The notes: generated from the sequence alone by a model not told the origin. A DNA stretch of 64,000 nucleotides from JANNBN01 sp963763885 (GCA_963763885.1 CAVXQD010000007.1:2108001-2172000), one strand, 5' to 3'; positions 35,371-44,660 are shown, numbered from the stretch's first letter. Numbers and translations are program-made.

Positions 35371-38300
35371 CCTAGCTGGCCGGAAACGCACTGAGACGTT
35401 CGGTGTCGGACCGGAGACAGCAACGTCAACCTATGACTATGACGACCTGGGGAATACAACGGTGGTGACGAACCCGCTCGGACACACCACAACTGCGGTC
35501 TACAACGCTGCGAATCAACTCGACACCACAACCGATCCAACTGGTGCGACGACACAGAACTTCTACACACCAAACACGGGTTGGTTGTCTTCGACTGTTG
35601 TGGCAGGGGCGAGACGCACCGAGTTCGTGTATGACGACTATGGGCGGGTGTCCTTCGAACGAAGGACAACCCCCACAGGGCCGACGGTCATCGCCGAGAC
35701 CGGATTCGGTTATGACCCTGCCGGAAACCGCACTTCGATAAAGCGACCAAATGGAGTAACTGACACGTTCACGTATGACCAGTTGAGCCGGCTCACCACG
35801 TCCAATATCGACGTTGGGGTGGGTGGAACACCGACGTTGGCGGTCAGTGAGGCCGGCTATGACATCGCTGGGAATCTCGTGCGTGTCAAAGACGCCCGCA
35901 ACAACATCACCACGATGACTTACAACAACTGGGGTCTGGCGTCGTCAGTGACGGAACCGTCAACGACAGCACATCCAACGGTTGCGAATCGGAAGTGGAC
36001 GGTCACCTATAACGCTGCAGGTTTCCCGACGACAGAGGTGCGTCCAGGAGCGGTGACGGTCATCAAGAGCTACGACAACCTGAACCGCTTGACCGGCGAA
36101 TCGGGTACCGGGACCGGGGTTGTGTCCGCGACAAGGTCCTTCCAGTATGACCTCGGTGGCCGACTGACTGTGGTCGGCGGTCAGACGCTTGGTTATGACA
36201 GTCGAAACAATCTGAGAACAGCGACCGGTACGATGGGTAGTTCTACGTACACCTACGATTTGGTGAACCGGATGACTGGCCGCACTGATGCGGCTGGAAC
36301 GTCGACCTTTGACTGGACAGCCCGTTCTCAGTTGCTGTCGATCGTGACGAACTCGACGACGACTGGCTATACCTGGTATCCGTCGGGCGAGCTCGACACG
36401 GTGACCTATCCGGGATCGACCTCGCGCAAGTACATGTACGACGACCTGGGCCGGCCGGTATCTGATGTGGTGAAGAACTCGTCTGCGGTGACGATCAGTA
36501 GTCGCCTCTATGAGTACAACGAGGACTCGACGGTGAAGAAGACCACGATCACCCAACCAGGCAACACTGCGGCCGGGGTGTATCTGTACGGTTATGACCG
36601 GGGCGCACGATTGACATCGATGACTTCACCATCAAATGTGGTGACCAACTACGGCTACGACTTGGCGGGGAACAGGACGACTGCAGGGTCAGCGACGTTC
36701 GTCTATGACGCACGAAACCGTTTGATGAGTGGTGGGGGTACGACCTACAACTGGACTCCTCGAGGGACGTTGTCTTCGACGACGGGCACGGGCGCTGCGA
36801 CCTATGTGCATGACGGGTTGGACCGGTTGACGCAGGCTGGGACGGTTACGTACGCCTATGACAGTCTGGACCGGGTCGCGACCCGGACGGTGGGTGGTGT
36901 TGCGACGGCGTTCTCCTACGCTGGGGTGGAAATGGATCCGGTTGCTGAAGGGACAGTGACGAAGTATCTGCGTGGCCCATCGGGTCAGTCGGTGCACGGC
37001 ATTGTCCGGAATGGGACGATGACGATCGCTGGTATGGATCGTCACGGTGACGTGTCGTTCACACTGTCGACGGCTGGTGCGATCACTGACACGAAGGTCT
37101 CTGATCCGTTCGGCAAAACACTAGCTGCTACCGGCACAGTGCCAAATGTCGGGTTCCAGTCTGACTACACCGATCCGACAAGCGGTCTGGTGTGGATGGG
37201 TGCCCGTTGGTATAACCCGAACACGGGTACGTTCACGGCCCGCGACACGGTGCCTGGGTCAGTTGGTGCGTATGCGACGATGAACCGGTACACGTACGGG
37301 TTGAACAACCCGGTCACGTTTAACGATCCGACTGGCCGTGTTGCTGCGCCGGCAGGTTGCGACAATGCTTGCCAGGTCGAATACACCCAGCAAACTGGTG
37401 ACGTGTACGAGGATCGTACCTATTACGAGAACGAAGATGGCTCCTTCAACGCTGGCGTTTATGTAACCGTCGACGGAGACACCATCTCTGTTGTTTCTCC
37501 TTCGGGCGTGACGATTTCCGACTCGTCGACAACCTCGAGATCCACAGAACTCGGTTGGACCCCGACCGAAGACACGGGATTTGCCGTGAGGATCGCGACG
37601 TCGGCTGGTACCGGAGACGCTCGTCAGGTACATCGGGCGATCGATGATTCGGGTGCGAGGGCGGGGGCTTTGAGTATCCTCCAAAATTTGGTGAACCAAA
37701 ATCCGATCTCTCGTGGCGGTGGAGTACAAGCATTCGGAAACGGGGGGCGTCAAGGACCGGTCGACCCCAACAATCCTGATACCAACCCGCTTCTTCTGGT
37801 GGATGATTGCGAGCGACTCGATGCATGGGAGGGTGGATTTTACTCAGATCCGGTGCGGGCGTCACGGGAAAACAATCAGAAGACGGTTTCCAATCAGGCG
37901 GTCATACTGCAGTGTCTCGATGGGCGGCGAACCGATTCAAAATCGGCAGTCAGGCACACAGTTGACTGGTACAAGTCACACTTTGGAGTGGAACCTGACG
38001 ACGCGTACTCAAATGGTGGGGGAAACAATCCGTATAAGAAGTACGGGCGAAACCCAGACCTAGTAGCCGTCTTCGAATCAGGACATACTCAGGTCATCGA
38101 AGTGAAGAGTGGCAAGGCGGCCAAGATTTCGAGCCGGATTCTTTCGGAAGTCAACAAAGACGACCAAATCCAGGCGTACGAGAACTCAACCTCGGTGGCG
38201 TGGCATTTGTGGACCAACAACCAGGGGGAGGCGTTTACATCGGTCGCGATTGCTGTTCAACTCCAGTTGGCAGGAATATCCATCGTGGTTCACGTCAATC

Positions 38301-38452
38301 CAGCTAATCAACAGCAGAGGTCGGACGCGAACCAGCCGGTTGGGCCGCAGCCTCCGGGGGTCGTTCGTCCGGGCAACCCGCCGATCAAGGTACCGGACAT
38401 AGTCCCGCCACAGTGGGTACCTATTCGGCCGGTGCCGGTACCGGTGCCCTAG
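35303..38452 (+). pseudogene. Rhs/YD-repeat polymorphic toxin, segment 6: Rhs core and PD-(D/E)xK-like toxin tip
   Basis: The last and longest open part, ~1049 codons, ending TAG at 38450-38452. It has many YD repeats, then the Rhs-associated core: MDPVAEGTVTKYLRGPSGQS, AGMDRHGDVSFTLSTAGA, SDYTDPTSGLVWMGARWYNP and YTYGLNNPVTFNDPTGR, where shell autoproteolysis usually occurs. After PTGR comes a unique ~370-residue tip. Near its end NPDLVAVFESGHTQVIEVKS (D...ExK spacing) followed by DDQIQAYENS and WHLWTNNQGEAF resembles a PD-(D/E)xK nuclease fold as used in restriction-type toxins. A Pro-rich tail (PIRPVPVPVP) closes it. Four bases later starts the candidate immunity gene. If the upstream frameshifts are sequence errors, this is a functional toxin. 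Confidence 0.75.
36848..37338 (+). repeat. Rhs core direct repeat, copy 1
   Basis: The 491-bp segment from ACGTACGCCTATGACAGTCT to the DPTGR codons is repeated at 38942-39432 with an offset of 2094 bp. From about 36915 onward I see only a handful of base differences (for example AAAACACTAG against AAAACGCTAG). The two copies end at the same codon, the junction with different tips. Confidence 0.95.
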
Positions 38453-38455
38453 CTA

Positions 38456-38935
38456 GTGAACCGAGAACCAAAAGACGTGACGAGATCAACAAAAGCTGCG
38501 TATTCAGAACTCGGCCGACTCCTCCGCCACTTGGGTTGTGTGCCAGTGCCGAAAAAGCCACGGCGCTTCTGGCACGAGAATCTTCATCTGGCTGTAGAGT
38601 TGACCTCCTCCAAGTGGGGTTTTGGAATTGGTATAATTGGATCGTTTGATTTCGATTCGATGGACTCGGCGTTTACAACCGAGGAGTATTCCTGGTTCCG
38701 GTTGCTTGACCCCGATTCTGCCACGGGGTCGAGCCGGTTTCCTTTTGAGGATGATGATTGGTTGGTGCGGGTCGAGCAGTGTCTGGCGGCTTCGACGTGG
38801 TTTCCGTTCGGCCATCCAGCGCGTGTTGAGCAGGTGATGATTCATCTCTCCGACGCACCTGTGCCGGCTGACATCACTGCCTGGGTCCAGCGAATTGATG
38901 CGAAGCGGGAAGAGCTAAAGCGCAGATCAAAATAG
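38456..38935 (+). CDS. Candidate immunity protein for the Rhs nuclease-like tip
   Basis: 159 residues from GTG 38456, four bases after the Rhs stop. Small, Trp/Asp/Glu-rich, no signal peptide: LGRLLRHLGCVPVPKKPRRF, FWHENLHLAVELTSSKWGFG, EYSWFRLLDPDSATGSSRFP and PFEDDDWLVRVEQCLA. Cytosolic acidic proteins of this size directly after a polymorphic toxin tip are usually its inhibitor. A decayed paralogue at 41357-41832 shares most of its sequence. I do not recognise a named immunity family, so the role is inferred from position and from the duplicate. Confidence 0.7.
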   Translation: MNREPKDVTRSTKAAYSELGRLLRHLGCVPVPKKPRRFWHENLHLAVELTSSKWGFGIGIIGSFDFDSMDSAFTTEEYSWFRLLDPDSATGSSRFPFEDDDWLVRVEQCLAASTWFPFGHPARVEQVMIHLSDAPVPADITAWVQRIDAKREELKRRSK

Positions 38936-38938
38936 GTC

Positions 38939-40396
38939 GTGACGTACGCGTATGACAGTCTGGATCGGGTCGCTACCCGATCGGTGGGTGGTGTTGCTAC
39001 GGGGTTCTCCTACGCTGGGGTGGAAATGGATCCGGTTGCTGAAGGGACAGTGACGAAGTATCTGCGTGGCCCATCGGGTCAGTCGGTGCACGGCATTGTC
39101 CGGAATGGGACGATGACGATCGCTGGTATGGATCGTCACGGTGACGTGTCGTTCACACTGTCGACGGCTGGTGCGATCACTGACACGAAGGTCTCTGATC
39201 CGTTCGGCAAAACGCTAGCTGCTACCGGCACAGTGCCAAATGTCGGGTTCCAGTCTGACTACACCGATCCGACAAGCGGTCTGGTGTGGATGGGTGCCCG
39301 TTGGTATAACCCGAACACGGGTACGTTCACGGCCCGCGACACGGTGCCTGGGTCAGTTGGTGCGTATGCGACGATGAACCGGTACACGTACGGGCTGAAC
39401 AACCCGGTCACGTTTAACGATCCGACGGGCCGCTATGCGATGGACGCGGATGGTGGCGGAGGCTCTCTTGCCGGCGATGCTTCCCTGATCGATGGATGGA
39501 TTGACGATTCCTTGAACGGACGAGAAAAACGGGGAGAAAGGGACGCGGCAGTCGACATTTACGATGATAGCGATGGCAACCCCATTTTTGTGGTGGCCAC
39601 AGACCTCGGCGTGGTCGTATCAACCTTGAATAAGACGGTTCGCACCCCCTTTGATTCCGGGCCACCGCAGGTGTCATCATCCTCCGAAACTGTCGAAGAG
39701 TCAGACTTGGCTGGGATCGATGACCCGATGGAATTCATTGATTCCCAGGGCAATTGCAAGAAGGATGAGAACGGCAACCTCCTACCACCTCGTGATCCAA
39801 GTATCTATGAGTGTGAAGATATGACCGCCGCTGAACGTGAGAGTGCACGAAAGAGGGCTCGCGACAAACCGGAAAACAATCCCAAACCGATCTCGCCCAG
39901 TCTGACGAATGAACAGTGGATCACGGTCTTTACTCAGACAGCGCGAGTTATTGCTGGCGAACGCCAGGCGCGACGCCGAAACGACACAATCGGAAGCACG
40001 TTCGGTCAGTGTGCTGGTGGAGGAGCAGCTCTATTCATCGGAATCGAAGTCCAGACCTGCAACAACTTCGTCAATGGGGAGTCTGTTTGGACAAAGTCGG
40101 CAGGATATTCGATTGGTCCGCAGATCCTTGTCGGGATAGGCGGGAGCGGTTACGTCAGCAATGCAAAGACGATTGACGAGCTTCTTGGCTGGAACGCTTG
40201 TGTCACCGGTAGTGTGGTTGGGACTTCACAAGTGTGCATCTCGATTGGGTTCGACCCCGTGACAGGCGAAACGACCGTCCCGACGGATAACATCGTTTGG
40301 TCGATCAGCGGTGGGATCGGGAAAGGCATTGGGGGGGGGATTCTCTCGGGGAATCGTTCTCACCGATCGAATCGCCCAACCGAAGGAGGAGTAGAA
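38939..40396 (+). pseudogene. Displaced Rhs core plus second toxin-like tip (orphan cassette)
   Basis: Starts three bases after the immunity gene with no ribosome-binding site, directly inside the Rhs core (TYAYDSLDRVATRSVGG). The core runs to NPVTFNDPTGR at ~39432 and is followed by a different ~320-residue tip: IDGWIDDSLNGREKRGERDA, IYECEDMTAAERESARKRAR, then a Gly-rich beta-type end (GAALFIGIEVQTC; WSISGGIGKGIGGGILSGN). No toxin family recognised. The frame has no stop of its own and runs into the next gene's ATG at 40397. As an orphan it should be silent unless recombined into the full-length gene through the shared core. Confidence 0.8.
38942..39432 (+). repeat. Rhs core direct repeat, copy 2
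   Basis: Second copy of the 491-bp core segment (see 36848-37338). Same direction, 2094 bp downstream, followed by a different tip. Such a pair is the expected substrate for homologous exchange of Rhs tips. Confidence 0.95.
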
Positions 40397-41209
40397 ATGT
40401 GGTCTGGATTCTCGCGTCGACTTAAGTTCGGTATCGTCCTGCTTGCCGTACTTGCGGCGAGTTGCGGTTCCGGACGGGTCGCCGCGCCGACGACCTCAAG
40501 CGAAGTTCGGGTGGCGTGCTTTTCCAATCGTTGCGTCCAGATCATGGAAGCACTCGACATCAAACAGTTCGAGATGTTTCCTGCGTTTGAGGTCAACCCA
40601 ACTGGTCCTCGAGGGCTGAAGGAGTACAAGCCTGAGATCGACTCTTATGCCCCCACCCTCCTCGTCGTTCCGAACGGCAAGCAGAAGCTGTTTGACGGAT
40701 TCTCGGTGCCGCGGATTGGGTTGAGACAGGAGACCTTTGGTGATCTGTTGGCTGACGTCCAGGATCTTTCAGTCGCGACCGGTATTCAGAGTTCCGGCGA
40801 GAAGGTGACTGGGGAACTCCGAGAGCTGTGGTCCTCTATGGACGCGGTGGCCGGGAGCGACGCACTCTGGATCGGTGGGGCAGCCGAACTCGGTGGAGGA
40901 TTTTGGAACGTCGCGATCGACGGGACGGAGTCCCAAGAGCTGCTGTCGAAACGATTTGAGCAACTCCTCCCGCAGGCCCTGGACCTCACTTTGGATGAAG
41001 TCGTTGCGGCTGATCCTGACGTCCTCGTCTACACCGACGCGATTTCAGCTCCGAGTGATCCAACATCCATCAGTGAAGATCCTCGATGGAAGGAGCTGAA
41101 GGCAGTTCGGTCGAATCGGGTCATCGTCATGCCACCGTCTGACAACCTCGGCTACGGTCCCGAGGACTATCGCCAGTTCTTTGCGCTCACCGAGACAATC
41201 GTCAAGTAA
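40397..41209 (+). CDS. Lipoprotein with periplasmic-binding-protein-like (BtuF/TroA-type) domain
   Basis: 270 residues from ATG 40397, preceded by a strong AAGGAGGAG ribosome-binding site. A lipoprotein signal with lipobox LAASC follows (KFGIVLLAVLAASCGSG). The mature part resembles metal/siderophore or B12-type binding proteins with the helical backbone: EVRVACFSNRCVQIMEALDI, VPRIGLRQETFGDLLADVQD, VVAADPDVLVYTDAIS and DPRWKELKAVRSNRVIVMPP. Its frame is continuous with the upstream Rhs tip, probably by chance loss of the tip's stop. By position it is either the immunity protein for that tip or a neighbour unrelated to it; no ABC permease is nearby. Confidence 0.7.
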   Translation: MWSGFSRRLKFGIVLLAVLAASCGSGRVAAPTTSSEVRVACFSNRCVQIMEALDIKQFEMFPAFEVNPTGPRGLKEYKPEIDSYAPTLLVVPNGKQKLFDGFSVPRIGLRQETFGDLLADVQDLSVATGIQSSGEKVTGELRELWSSMDAVAGSDALWIGGAAELGGGFWNVAIDGTESQELLSKRFEQLLPQALDLTLDEVVAADPDVLVYTDAISAPSDPTSISEDPRWKELKAVRSNRVIVMPPSDNLGYGPEDYRQFFALTETIVK

Positions 41210-41356
41210 GAGCCCTCGAAGAAGAGGTTGGCTGGGGCAATCCTGCGGGGTAAGGGCGGGGCTCGAGTGTTGCGTTGATCGATGGAGCAGAGGCCGGTCT
41301 GACCTTTCTCACCTAGCGGGCGCGGGCGCGGTCGAAGAGTGACACTGTTAGTCACC

Positions 41357-41832
41357 ATGGGTGAGCCACGAAGAGCAAAGAGCGCCTATTCAGAACTCGA
41401 CCGGTTGCTCCGCCGAGTGGGTTTTGTGCCGGTGCCGAAAAAGCCGCGGCGCTTCTGGCACGAGAACTTCAACTGGCTGTAGAGTTGACCTCCTCAAGTG
41501 GGGCTTTGGAATCGGATATAAAGGATCGTCTTGATTTCGATTCGATGGACTCGGCGTTTACAACCGAGGAGTATTCTCGTGGTTCCGTTTGCTTGACCCG
41601 AATTCTGCGACCGGGTCGAGCCGTTTCCTTTTCAGGATGATGATTGGTTGGTGCGGGTCGAGCAGTGTCTGGCGGCTTCGACATGGTTTCCTTGTGGCCA
41701 TCCCGCGCGTGTCGAGCAGGTGATGATTCATCTCTCCGACGCCCTGTGCCAGCTGACATCACTGCCTGGGTCCAGCGAATTGATGCGGAGCGGGAAGAAC
41801 TGAAGCGCAGATCGAACGGCCCACAACGCTGA
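41357..41832 (+). pseudogene. Decayed duplicate of the Rhs immunity gene
   Basis: Begins ATGGGTGAGCCACGAAGAGC and gives AYSELDRLLRRVGFVPVPKK and PRRFWHENF, matching the 38456-38935 protein, then loses frame repeatedly (after NWL; near 41505, 41580, 41610 and 41740) while DNA similarity continues through DFDSMDSAFTTEEYS, DDWLVRVEQCLAAS, VEQVMIHLSD and VQRIDAEREELKRRS. Missing single bases account for most of the shifts. It is a tandem-duplicated immunity relic; the matching toxin tip is not adjacent. Confidence 0.85.
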
Positions 41833-41848
41833 GGTTGTAGCTGAACGT

Positions 41849-42598
41849 TTAACGGCCGTTGGTGGACCAGTGCCAGGGTTCTGATGGCAGGTTGAAGAAC
41901 CCGAAACGGGGTGCGTTGATAGCAAGCCACCGGTAACCGGGGCTGGCACGGGTCAGGGCAGCACCATTGGAATTGAAATCAATTGCTTTGCCACGCTCAT
42001 GCATCGAGTTACCTGGTCGGGCAGTTGGTGGGCTGCATTGGCCTGACGGCTTTTCATATATGTCGTAATCCGTTGGGCCGCAGTGTTCACGACGCAGCCG
42101 GATCTGATCGGCATGTGAACGATAACCCCACCCTCCAAACACGATCCCGTCGGCGCAGGCGGCATTCAACAACGATTGAACAGCGACAGCAACCGACTCG
42201 TGCACCGTGAAACTCGAGGTGCACGACCCTGACACCGACCGCTGCTCCGCATCGCTCGCAACCGGTCCAATATCGCCACCATCACCCGGCCGGCACGGCC
42301 CAAACCCACCACCAGCAGCACCATCCATCGTCTCGAACACCGCCAACCACTTCGCCTGATACTCCCGCTCCGTCAACCTGTTGCCATAGTCAGGTCTCGG
42401 CACCCGGTCCATCCACGACGCATCCGTCAACGCCGCCGGCCAATACCACGCAACCGGAACCCCAGGCACCCCGAAACGCTCAATGATCGTCACGACCGCA
42501 ATCCCTGCACGCTCATCCTGCACAGCGGCAGGCGCATCCACCGCCCGCCGATACCCACGAAAGTTTCCCCACGTCCCATCAGGCGCCCATGCACGCAC
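41849..42598 (-). CDS. D-alanyl-D-alanine carboxypeptidase-like protein (VanY/M15 family), 5' end uncertain
   Basis: 249 residues from ATG 42598. The C-terminal half is an M15B/VanY zinc peptidase: VFGGWGYRSHADQIRLRREH, SMHERGKAIDF (SxHxxGxAxD zinc ligands His and Asp) and EPWHWS (catalytic Glu and third ligand His). These enzymes cleave the D-Ala-D-Ala end of peptidoglycan stems outside the membrane. No signal peptide is present from this start, and the N-terminal ~90 residues (IIERFGVPGVPVAWYW; ADWKLAVFETM-like) look like the middle of a longer secreted protein. I infer that the 5' part was lost, perhaps when the adjacent hipBA module arrived. Confidence 0.75.
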   Translation of the reverse strand: MRAWAPDGTWGNFRGYRRAVDAPAAVQDERAGIAVVTIIERFGVPGVPVAWYWPAALTDASWMDRVPRPDYGNRLTEREYQAKWLAVFETMDGAAGGGFGPCRPGDGGDIGPVASDAEQRSVSGSCTSSFTVHESVAVAVQSLLNAACADGIVFGGWGYRSHADQIRLRREHCGPTDYDIYEKPSGQCSPPTARPGNSMHERGKAIDFNSNGAALTRASPGYRWLAINAPRFGFFNLPSEPWHWSTNGR

Positions 42599-42968
42599 AC
42601 GAGTGGGTTCCGCTGAAGATCGCTCGCCGCAGAACGGGTGGCAGCAGCGTCAAGGGACGAAGTGCACGTCGTGCCGCGAGTGCAGCGAGCGCCCTTGACG
42701 ATGACGGGACCCTGTTCGTGGAGACTGCCATCGGCGGAACTCCGGGGCGAACTGAATCGGTTAAGCACGCCAGCAATCGGGCATTGGCCGAGTGGCTTAG
42801 CCCCTGCTCGAATCAGGGTTTCGAAGGCTGCGATGGGGCGCTCTCAATGGTGGGCCGGGCACTGGTCCCACACCTCGTCGACGGAGGGCCAGCGAGGTTC
42901 GACGCTCTTGAGCCTTGTGTGTCGACATCAACCTGGAAATGAGCGTCCTAGTGGCCAATACCATCTTT
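42599..42968. other. Spacer between VanY-type gene and hipBA; no supported gene
   Basis: Open frames cover this stretch on both strands but none has a ribosome-binding site or recognisable protein. One stem (CCCTG/CAGGG with a seven-base loop ATTCGAG on the minus strand near 42811) imitates a tRNA T-arm but no acceptor or anticodon arm can be built around it. Confidence 0.4.
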
Positions 42969-42995
42969 ATGGGAAGTATACTGCCCATAGGCAGT
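42969..42995. promoter_or_regulatory. Overlapping palindromes and TATACT box upstream of hipB
   Basis: ATGGGAAGTATACTGCCCAT (42969-42988) is a 20-bp palindrome with one mismatched pair, and ACTGCC-CATA-GGCAGT (42980-42995) is a second, overlapping one. TATACT (42978-42983) inside the first looks like a -10 element. The site ends 39-46 bp before the hipB ATG. HipB repressors autoregulate by binding palindromes over their promoter, which fits. Confidence 0.65.
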
Positions 42996-43033
42996 TCACA
43001 CTGCCGTTCCAGACGGAGTTGATCGGAACTGAG

Positions 43034-43360
43034 ATGGCTCGTAACTATTTGACAGCGACCGCCAAGGCTGTCGAGGTGCTCAGTACCCAACTTGCCTCGG
43101 CACGCCGATCACAGCACCGCACCAGCCAAGAGGTTGCCGAGCGAGCAGGCATCACTCGGACCACCCTGCGGCGCATTGAACGGGGAGACCCCGACGTCGC
43201 AATCGGCCTCTACTTCGAAGTCGCCACGATCTTGTCAGTACCGCTATTCGGTGCCGAAGGCAAAGACCTCGCAGACCTTGCCGCCCGAGGGCAACGAGAA
43301 CTCGCCCTGCTCCCCAAACGCATCCGAACCCGAACGACACCCGTCGACGATGACTTCTGA
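43034..43360 (+). CDS. hipB: HipB-like XRE-family antitoxin/repressor
   Basis: 108 residues from ATG 43034. The helix-turn-helix is clear: QLASARRSQHRTSQEVAERA GITRTTLRRIERGDPDVAIG, followed by LYFEVATILSVPLFG. This is the standard XRE layout of HipB-type antitoxins, which neutralise HipA and repress the operon. The stop lies 11 bases inside the hipA frame, so the two are coupled. Palindromes over a TATACT box upstream suggest autorepression. Confidence 0.85.
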   Translation: MARNYLTATAKAVEVLSTQLASARRSQHRTSQEVAERAGITRTTLRRIERGDPDVAIGLYFEVATILSVPLFGAEGKDLADLAARGQRELALLPKRIRTRTTPVDDDF

Positions 43361-44660
43361 ACCAACAACTTCTCAAGCACGGTCAAGGGTTGCTCGATCG
43401 ACGACACCAGCGCCACAGTCGGGTGTCGAGAAGACGCCCCGCAGCGCGTTCGTGTGGCTTTGGTTGCCAGACGCCACCGAGCCAGTCGTTGCCGGTCGCG
43501 TCGATGACAACAGCGGAGAACTGACGTTCACATACGGTCGCTCCTATCTCGCACGGGCCAATGCCATCGCCCTTCAACCTGAAGGACTGCCGCTGGTGGC
43601 AGGACAGCGCCGCCCCCCAACCGGGCTGGACGCTCATGGCGTCATACGCGACGCGGCTCCCGACGCGTGGGGACAACAAGTCATCCTGCGACATCGGATC
43701 GGTGTTGGTGCCGCCGATACCAACGAACTGCCACTGCTCACGTACCTGCTCGAGTCGGGGTCAAACCGCATCGGTGCACTCGACTTCCAACTTTCACCCG
43801 ATCAGTTCGAGCCGCGAGTCACCCACGCATCCCTCGAAGAACTCGTTGAAGCCGGAGATCGGCTCGCACGAGGCTTGGCATTCTCACCGGAACTCGACGA
43901 TGCATTGCGATACGGCTCGGCAGTCGGCGGAGCCCGCCCCAAAGCGCTTATCAGCGATGGTTCCCGCGAACACATCGCGAAGTTCTCCGTCTCAACCGAC
44001 GTCTTTCCATGGATGCAAGCCGAAGCGATCGGCATGGAACTTGCACGCCGATGCGGGGTCAACACCGCACAGACGAAACTCATCCAAACAGCCGGCCGTG
44101 ACGTGCTCCTCGTAGAACGGTTCGACCGGCCTGGAGGCGGGGTGCGGCGTCACGTGCTCAGCGCGCTGACATTGCTCGGACTCCATGAAATGGCCGCCCG
44201 TCATGCTACGTACACAGACCTCATCGAGATCATCCGGGTGTGCTTCGCTGAGCCAACCAACACGCGGCACGAGCTGTTCCGACGAATCGTCGTCAACGTG
44301 ATCGTCGGCAACACCGACGATCACCCACGCAACCACGCCGCGTTTTGGGACGGCACCACACTGAAACTCACTCCAGCCTTCGACATCTGCCCACAACCAC
44401 GCAACACCGGCGAAACGTCCCTCGCGATGGCATTCGGAGCCAACGGCGAACGCCGAGCCCGACTTGATGCGTGCATCAACGCGGCCTCACGGTTCGACCT
44501 CGGCCCATCGCAAGCAGACGCCATCGTTGATCACTGTGTCACCGTTGTTCGAGAGCAGTTCAATCAGGTGTGCGCTGAGGTCAACGCCACCGAAGCAACA
44601 CGCGATCTGCTGTGGCAACGCTCGGTTTGCAACCCGTCCATCTTCTACACCGACACGTGA
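43350..44660 (+). CDS. hipA: HipA-family serine/threonine kinase toxin
   Basis: 436 residues from ATG 43350, overlapping hipB. HipA of E. coli phosphorylates glutamyl-tRNA synthetase and induces dormancy; relatives phosphorylate other synthetases. Seen: the N-terminal subdomain with VVAGRVDDNSGELTFTYGRS YL and DAAPDAWGQQVILRH, the Ser/Gly loop SAVGGARPKALI, the ATP-Lys in HIAKFS, LVERFDR, the catalytic loop VGNTDDHPRNHAAFWDG (Asp and Asn) and the metal-binding LTPAFDICPQ. All kinase residues are present, so it should be active. The ~30-residue Thr/Ser-rich N-terminus before FVWLWLP is longer than usual. Target unknown. Confidence 0.9.
   Translation: MTSEPTTSQARSRVARSTTPAPQSGVEKTPRSAFVWLWLPDATEPVVAGRVDDNSGELTFTYGRSYLARANAIALQPEGLPLVAGQRRPPTGLDAHGVIRDAAPDAWGQQVILRHRIGVGAADTNELPLLTYLLESGSNRIGALDFQLSPDQFEPRVTHASLEELVEAGDRLARGLAFSPELDDALRYGSAVGGARPKALISDGSREHIAKFSVSTDVFPWMQAEAIGMELARRCGVNTAQTKLIQTAGRDVLLVERFDRPGGGVRRHVLSALTLLGLHEMAARHATYTDLIEIIRVCFAEPTNTRHELFRRIVVNVIVGNTDDHPRNHAAFWDGTTLKLTPAFDICPQPRNTGETSLAMAFGANGERRARLDACINAASRFDLGPSQADAIVDHCVTVVREQFNQVCAEVNATEATRDLLWQRSVCNPSIFYTDT

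Noticed and set aside
42780..42840. tRNA-like sequence: a GGCCGAGTGG D-arm-like string and a CCCTG-loop-CAGGG T-arm-like hairpin
   Set aside because: The two parts lie on opposite strands, and no acceptor or anticodon stem can be formed around either.
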